From assembly GCA_000381585.1 (NCBI GenBank), contig KB906737.1:248001-312000 (forward strand): a DNA stretch of 64,000 nt, read 5' to 3'. The DNA comes from Acidobacteriaceae bacterium KBS 83 (GTDB lineage Bacteria > Acidobacteriota > Terriglobia > Terriglobales > Acidobacteriaceae). This document shows positions 59,955 through 64,000 of this stretch, piece after piece. A model generated the notes under the pieces. It made no database searches and was not told the DNA's origin. It was given only the letters and a program-made list of their open reading frames with translations. Made by a program: the position numbers and the translations under genes. The stretch's first letter is position 1; each line of letters starts with the position of its first letter.

Positions 59955-61742
59955 ATGCCCCGGTCGGACAAACGATATGCAAAAGCGCTGAGAGTTAGCG
60001 TTTACGTGGCTTTCTTTTCTCTCGCCGTCCTCGCCCAGAAGGCCGTTACGAAGATATCCGAACCGTACCCGGCCGGTACTGTTCATACCCCTCCCGCCTG
60101 GTTCGAAGACGTCGCTCCGCAGGCTGGCATTAAGGTAATCAATGTTAACGGGGGAGTAACTTCCAAACGTTACATTCTTGAGGCCACCGGGTCCGGTGTC
60201 GCCATCCTTGACTACGACAACGACGGCTACGCAGATATCTTCTTGGTCAATGGCGCCTACCTACAACCGCAGAACGCAAAAAACGGCCCTCCACCCACCA
60301 GCCATCTCTTTCATAACAACCACGACGGCACCTTCACAGACGTCACCGCAAACTCCGGACTCGCCGATACCGGCTGGGGTCAGGGCGCGTGCGTCGGCGA
60401 CTACGACAACGATGGCCTGCCCGACCTGTACGTAACCAGCTACGGTAAAAACCGCCTGTATCACAACGAGGGCCGCGGCCGCTTCCACGAGGTTGCCGAA
60501 CAGGCAGGCGTCGCCGGCACAGGCAAGGAATGGGGCACCGGTTGCGCCTTCGTCGACTACGACCGGGACGGTAAGCTCGACATCGCTGTCGCCAACTACG
60601 TCCACTTTGACATCAAGGACGTGCCGGAGCCCGGCAAATCCGCAGGCTGCATGTGGAAGGGCGTAGCCGTCATGTGTGGTCCGCGCGGTCTCGAGTGGGC
60701 GCCTAACACCCTCTACCACAACCTGGGCAACGGCAAGTTCGAAGACGTCTCAGTCAAGAGCGGCTTCACCAAAACCACCGGCCACTACTGTTTCTCCGTC
60801 TCCACCGTTGACGCCGACGAAGACGGGTGGCCGGACATCTACGTGGCGTGCGACTCCACCCCCGCGATCCTCTACCGCAATAACCATGACGGCACCTTCA
60901 CCGATCGCGCACCCGATGCCGGCGTTGCTTTCAACGAGGACGGCCGCGAGCAGGCCGGTATGGGTTCCACGCTCGGCGACTACGACGGCGACGGCCATCT
61001 CGACATCTTTAAGACCAACTTCTCAGACGACACCGCCACCCTCTATCACGCACACGGCGACGGGATCTACGAGGACGTCACCTATCTCGCTGGCCTCGGC
61101 ATCAACACCGACAAGCTCGGCTGGGGCACAATGTTCCTCGACATCGACAATGACGGCTGGCCCGACATCATCTCCGCGAATGGCCACGTCTATCCCGAAG
61201 TCGACTCCAGCCACCTCGGCTCTGATTACCGCGAGTCCCGCCTTCTCTATCACAACCTCGGCAACGGCAAGTTCGCCGACATCACCAAAGACTCCGGCCC
61301 GGGCATCACCACGCCAGCCTCCGCGCGCGGCCTCGCCGTCGCCGATCTGTGGAATGACGGCCGCCAAGAGGTGGTCATCAACGACGTGAGTTCCCTGCCC
61401 ATGCTGCTCGTCAATCGCGCGTTGAACACAAACCACTGGATCGGCCTCGGTCTCACCGGGACCAAATCCAATCGCAGCGCCATCGGCGCGCGCGTCACCG
61501 TGCGTGGCATCGCAGCCGGCAAGGAGCGCGTCTGGGTCAATGAAGTGCGCAGCGGCTCCTCCTACAGTTCCTCAAGCGACTTGCGCCTCCACTTCGGCCT
61601 CGGCCCCTCGCCAGTACTGCACGAGATCGAAGTGAGCTGGCCCTCCGGCCTCACCGAACTCTTCCCCGCCCCACCCGTCGACCACATCACCACGTTGACC
61701 GAAGGTGCCGGAAAAGCAATACCCCCGGTACCAGCCAAGTAG
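59955..61742 (+). CDS. CRTAC1-family FG-GAP/ASPIC-UnbV secreted protein, second paralogue
   Basis: 595 residues. An N-terminal hydrophobic segment (VSVYVAFFSLAVLAQ) acts as signal; then FG-GAP repeats (YDNDGYADIF, YDNDGLPDLY, YDRDGKLDIA, YDGDGHLDIF, IDNDGWPDII) and a C-terminal ASPIC/UnbV domain (IGARVTV, VRSGSSYSSSSDLRLHFGL, WPSG). Closely related to the protein encoded at 25288-27150, but its neighbour is a TonB receptor rather than TPR proteins. ATG 59955 is chosen for its signal peptide; the Shine-Dalgarno is weak. Likely extracytoplasmic; role unknown. Confidence 0.85.
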   Translation: MPRSDKRYAKALRVSVYVAFFSLAVLAQKAVTKISEPYPAGTVHTPPAWFEDVAPQAGIKVINVNGGVTSKRYILEATGSGVAILDYDNDGYADIFLVNGAYLQPQNAKNGPPPTSHLFHNNHDGTFTDVTANSGLADTGWGQGACVGDYDNDGLPDLYVTSYGKNRLYHNEGRGRFHEVAEQAGVAGTGKEWGTGCAFVDYDRDGKLDIAVANYVHFDIKDVPEPGKSAGCMWKGVAVMCGPRGLEWAPNTLYHNLGNGKFEDVSVKSGFTKTTGHYCFSVSTVDADEDGWPDIYVACDSTPAILYRNNHDGTFTDRAPDAGVAFNEDGREQAGMGSTLGDYDGDGHLDIFKTNFSDDTATLYHAHGDGIYEDVTYLAGLGINTDKLGWGTMFLDIDNDGWPDIISANGHVYPEVDSSHLGSDYRESRLLYHNLGNGKFADITKDSGPGITTPASARGLAVADLWNDGRQEVVINDVSSLPMLLVNRALNTNHWIGLGLTGTKSNRSAIGARVTVRGIAAGKERVWVNEVRSGSSYSSSSDLRLHFGLGPSPVLHEIEVSWPSGLTELFPAPPVDHITTLTEGAGKAIPPVPAK

Positions 61743-61914
61743 CCCGTCGCTGCACCAGCCAATCCCGTCACGGGTTGCCTTCAGGCGAAAGATTGGAGAC
61801 CGCGCCTCGGGGCTTGGTCCTTTTTTCTCAATGCTGAAAAACCGAAGCAAACATGGGCCGCAATTGAGAATCCAAAAAACGTTTGTACTCGCACTAAGAA
61901 GAAAAATAAAAGGA

Positions 61915-63483
61915 ATGATCAGCCAGATCCCAATGATCAAAAACTTCTCAGTCTCCAGCCAAAATGGACCTCGATCCGCGGCGGACACCCACAGCAGGAA
62001 TCTCCTGAATACGGGCGTTTCGGGCTTCGATGAGATCCTGCATGGCGGATTGCCGAAAGGCCACCTGTATCTCATCGAGGGAAATCCCGGCACTGGCAAG
62101 ACCACCCTCGCCCTGCAGTTTTTGCTGGCAGGCATCCAGAACGGCGAACGAGTCCTCTATATCACTCTCTCCGAATCGGAAGAGGAGCTGCAGGAGGCGA
62201 TGCGCTCCCATGGATGGTCGTTCGAGTCCCTGCGCATCTGTGAGATGGCCCCTCCGGAGGAAGACCTCAAGCCGGAGACGCAGTACACCGTCTTCCATCC
62301 CTCAGAGGTTGAGCTCGCTGACACGATCGCCTCCATCTTCAAAGAGGTGGATGCGATGCAGCCGCATCGTCTGGTCTTCGACTCCCTCTCGGAACTGCGC
62401 ATGCTGGCCCGCGATCCTCTCAAGTACCGCCGCCAGATTCTCGCGCTCAAACGGCATCTCGCCGGCCGCGACTGCACCATCCTTCTGCTCGACGACGGCA
62501 CTGCCGAAGGCGGCCACGACTTGCAATTGCAGAGCATCGCGCACGGAGTCGTACACATGGAGACCATCAATCGCGACTACGGTGTCAACCGGCGCCGCAT
62601 CCAGATCTGCAAGGTGCGTGGATCGTCCTATCGCGACGGCTTTCACGACTACACCATCGAAAGGGGCGGCATCTTCATCTATCCCCGGCTTGTCGCCGCA
62701 GAACATAAGCCAGGCTTTGAGCGCAAGAACGTCCCTAGCGGCATCGACGAGCTCGACGCATTGTTTCGCGGCGGCATCGATACCGGGACCAGCACCCTGC
62801 TGCTGGGGCCGGCCGGCTGCGGCAAATCGACCATTGCTCTTCGCTATGCGGTCTCCGCCGCGCAGCGAGACGAAAAGGCCATGATCTTTACCTTCGACGA
62901 GTCCATCAGCACGCTCCTCGACCGCGCCCGAAGTCTGAACATGGATCCCGATCCACTCATCAAGAAAGGTCTTCTCGAGGTGCAGCAGGTCGATCCCGCA
63001 GAGCTTTCACCGGGCCAGTTCGTCGCCCGGGTGCGGCAGTTGGTCGACGCAGAAAATCTGCGCGTGCTGGTGATTGACAGCATGAACGGCCTGCTCAACG
63101 CCATGCCCCACGAGCAGTTTCTTGCAATGCAATTGCATGAGCTCTTTTCCTACCTAGGTCAGCAGGGGATCGCCACCATTCTCACCTTGGCTCAACATGG
63201 CTTCATCGGAACATCGATGGGTACCCCCATCGACGTAAGCTATCTGGCAGACACGGTTCTGCTCTTCCGATATTTTGAGAGGGCCGGTCAGATACGTCAG
63301 GCCCTCTCCGTTGTGAAGAAGCGCAGCGGCCCACATGAACGTGCAATCCGCGAACTCATATTTGGAGAGGGCAAAGTCTATGTTGGTGAGCCGCTTACGA
63401 ATTTCGAAGGAGTCCTCACCGGAGTACCGAGATTCCTCGGAGCGTCAGCCGCTTCGAATGACACCCCGTTTGCTGGAAAATGA
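61915..63483 (+). CDS. KaiC-like double RecA-domain ATPase
   Basis: About 522 residues with two KaiC/RecA domains. Domain 1 has Walker A GNPGTGKTTLAL and a catalytic Glu-Glu (SESEEEL); domain 2 has GPAGCGKSTIALRY and FDESISTLLDRA, with a single Glu. Walker B-like strands are RLVFDSLSEL and RVLVIDSMNGL. No KaiA or KaiB gene is present, so a circadian clock is unlikely; such KaiC homologues usually pair with histidine kinases, and one starts inside its 3' end. Start uncertain: ATG 61915 has AAGGA immediately before it. Confidence 0.85.
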   Translation: MISQIPMIKNFSVSSQNGPRSAADTHSRNLLNTGVSGFDEILHGGLPKGHLYLIEGNPGTGKTTLALQFLLAGIQNGERVLYITLSESEEELQEAMRSHGWSFESLRICEMAPPEEDLKPETQYTVFHPSEVELADTIASIFKEVDAMQPHRLVFDSLSELRMLARDPLKYRRQILALKRHLAGRDCTILLLDDGTAEGGHDLQLQSIAHGVVHMETINRDYGVNRRRIQICKVRGSSYRDGFHDYTIERGGIFIYPRLVAAEHKPGFERKNVPSGIDELDALFRGGIDTGTSTLLLGPAGCGKSTIALRYAVSAAQRDEKAMIFTFDESISTLLDRARSLNMDPDPLIKKGLLEVQQVDPAELSPGQFVARVRQLVDAENLRVLVIDSMNGLLNAMPHEQFLAMQLHELFSYLGQQGIATILTLAQHGFIGTSMGTPIDVSYLADTVLLFRYFERAGQIRQALSVVKKRSGPHERAIRELIFGEGKVYVGEPLTNFEGVLTGVPRFLGASAASNDTPFAGK

Positions 63484-64000
63484 TCCGGGCTTGGCGGACC
63501 GCCGTACCATCATCCTGGCCCCCACGGGCCGTGACAGTGACCTTATCGCAGGGCTGCTTGGTCGGGCTGCCTTGCCTTGCCACCCAACTGGTTGTATCGC
63601 TGAGCTGGTCGATGAGATTCGATTGGGCGCAGGTGCAGCCATCATCTCTGAAGAGGCCTTGGTTGGAGACGTCATCCCGCAAATTCTCGAGGTGCTGAAC
63701 GAACAACCGTCCTGGTCCGACTTTCCTCTGATACTGCTGACCGTCGGCGGTCAGGTCACCGCCGAAAGCGAGCGGCTCCGCGAGTTGCGCCGCCCTCTCG
63801 GCAATGTTTTTCTTCTCGAACGGCCCATCCGTCCCGAAACTCTGCTCGGCACACTCGAAATCGCCCTGCGCGGACGGCAACGCCAATATCAGATTCGCGA
63901 TCAGTTGCTGCAGTATGAACGTGCCCAGGAGGCGCTACGCCGCTCGGAAAAGCTCGCAGTTACAGGACGCCTCGCCGCCAGCATCGCGCATGAAATCAAC
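63458..64000 (+). CDS. Histidine kinase, 5' part, cut by window edge
   Basis: 181 codons visible, reading on past the window end. ATG 63458 lies within the last codons of the KaiC-like gene (26-bp overlap). Residues 15-130 look like a degenerate receiver-like domain (RTIILAPTGRDSDLIAGLLG, then FPLILLTVGG and NVFLLERPIRPETLL); a coiled linker (RRQ, QLLQYERAQEALRRSEKL) leads into the H-box GRLAASIAHEIN at the edge. It should be a HisKA/HATPase kinase working with the KaiC-like protein. Completeness cannot be judged. Confidence 0.82.
   Translation, partial: MTPRLLENDPGLADRRTIILAPTGRDSDLIAGLLGRAALPCHPTGCIAELVDEIRLGAGAAIISEEALVGDVIPQILEVLNEQPSWSDFPLILLTVGGQVTAESERLRELRRPLGNVFLLERPIRPETLLGTLEIALRGRQRQYQIRDQLLQYERAQEALRRSEKLAVTGRLAASIAHEIN

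Noticed and set aside
61915-63483. A complete circadian clock locus
   Set aside because: No kaiA or kaiB gene in the window; KaiC homologues alone are common in non-clock signalling.

Overview
The window looks like chromosomal DNA of an Acidobacteriota, most likely a soil Terriglobia/Acidobacteriaceae (inference from gene content only). The pointers are an Oar-like TonB-dependent receptor with an N-terminal carboxypeptidase-regulatory fold, two CRTAC1-type (FG-GAP plus ASPIC/UnbV) secreted proteins with TPR partners, a large two-component kinase with a Reg_prop beta-propeller, and a complete [NiFe]-hydrogenase island of the high-affinity, Asp-ligated type (group 1h). Sequence is moderately GC-rich and genes are tightly packed, with many ATGA/GTGA stop-start overlaps and several GTG/TTG starts backed by good Shine-Dalgarno sequences. 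I saw no tRNA, rRNA, CRISPR array, transposase or integrase.

Layout. 1-3.0 kb: two tandemly duplicated YCII/DGPF proteins with duplicated leaders, a RibD-C/DHFR-like reductase, and an opposing aldo/keto reductase. 3.0-6.6 kb: a membrane-anchored methyltransferase and a secreted FG-GAP protein, lying between two direct copies of a 155-160 bp repeat that carries a strong terminator. 6.6-8.2 kb: a lone histidine ammonia-lyase. 8.3-18.2 kb (minus strand): a nine-gene respiratory operon encoding oxidase subunits II, I and III, a membrane protein, a diheme cytochrome c lipoprotein, a Rieske protein, a cytochrome b with a fused cytochrome c, a CtaG/polyferredoxin fusion, and a small exported protein. 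It probably specifies a quinol-to-oxygen bc/caa3 electron-transfer unit and its assembly factors. 18.2-25.2 kb: an MFS transporter, a Reg_prop sensor kinase with its NarL-type regulator and an exported protein, then a convergent hydrolase. 25.3-30.4 kb (minus): a TPR-TPR-CRTAC1 operon and a small protein. 30.6-37.5 kb: a GH18-type secreted protein, an aldo/keto reductase, and a hydantoinase/oxoprolinase pair.

37.8-55.8 kb is the most interesting part. It opens with a second, orphan hydrogenase small subunit whose 3' end overlaps the GTG start of a PAS-PAS histidine kinase, which in turn overlaps a NarL-type response regulator. After an intergenic region with a GC-rich palindrome come hhyS-hhyL, a NifU-like protein, three poorly characterised accessory proteins, a fused maturation protease, hypC-hypD-hypE, a double-SIS protein, a glutaredoxin/UXX-star-like protein, hypF-hypA-hypB and a 33-residue membrane microprotein. 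The second part makes and matures an H2-oxidising enzyme. I propose that the first part is a regulatory module in which an iron-sulfur hydrogenase half-enzyme informs a kinase.

56-64 kb: a TonB receptor (minus), a divergent CRTAC1 protein, a KaiC-like double ATPase and the 5' part of a histidine kinase cut by the window edge. Functions are read from motifs and length; start codons were chosen from Shine-Dalgarno spacing, overlaps and signal peptides, and ambiguous ones are flagged.
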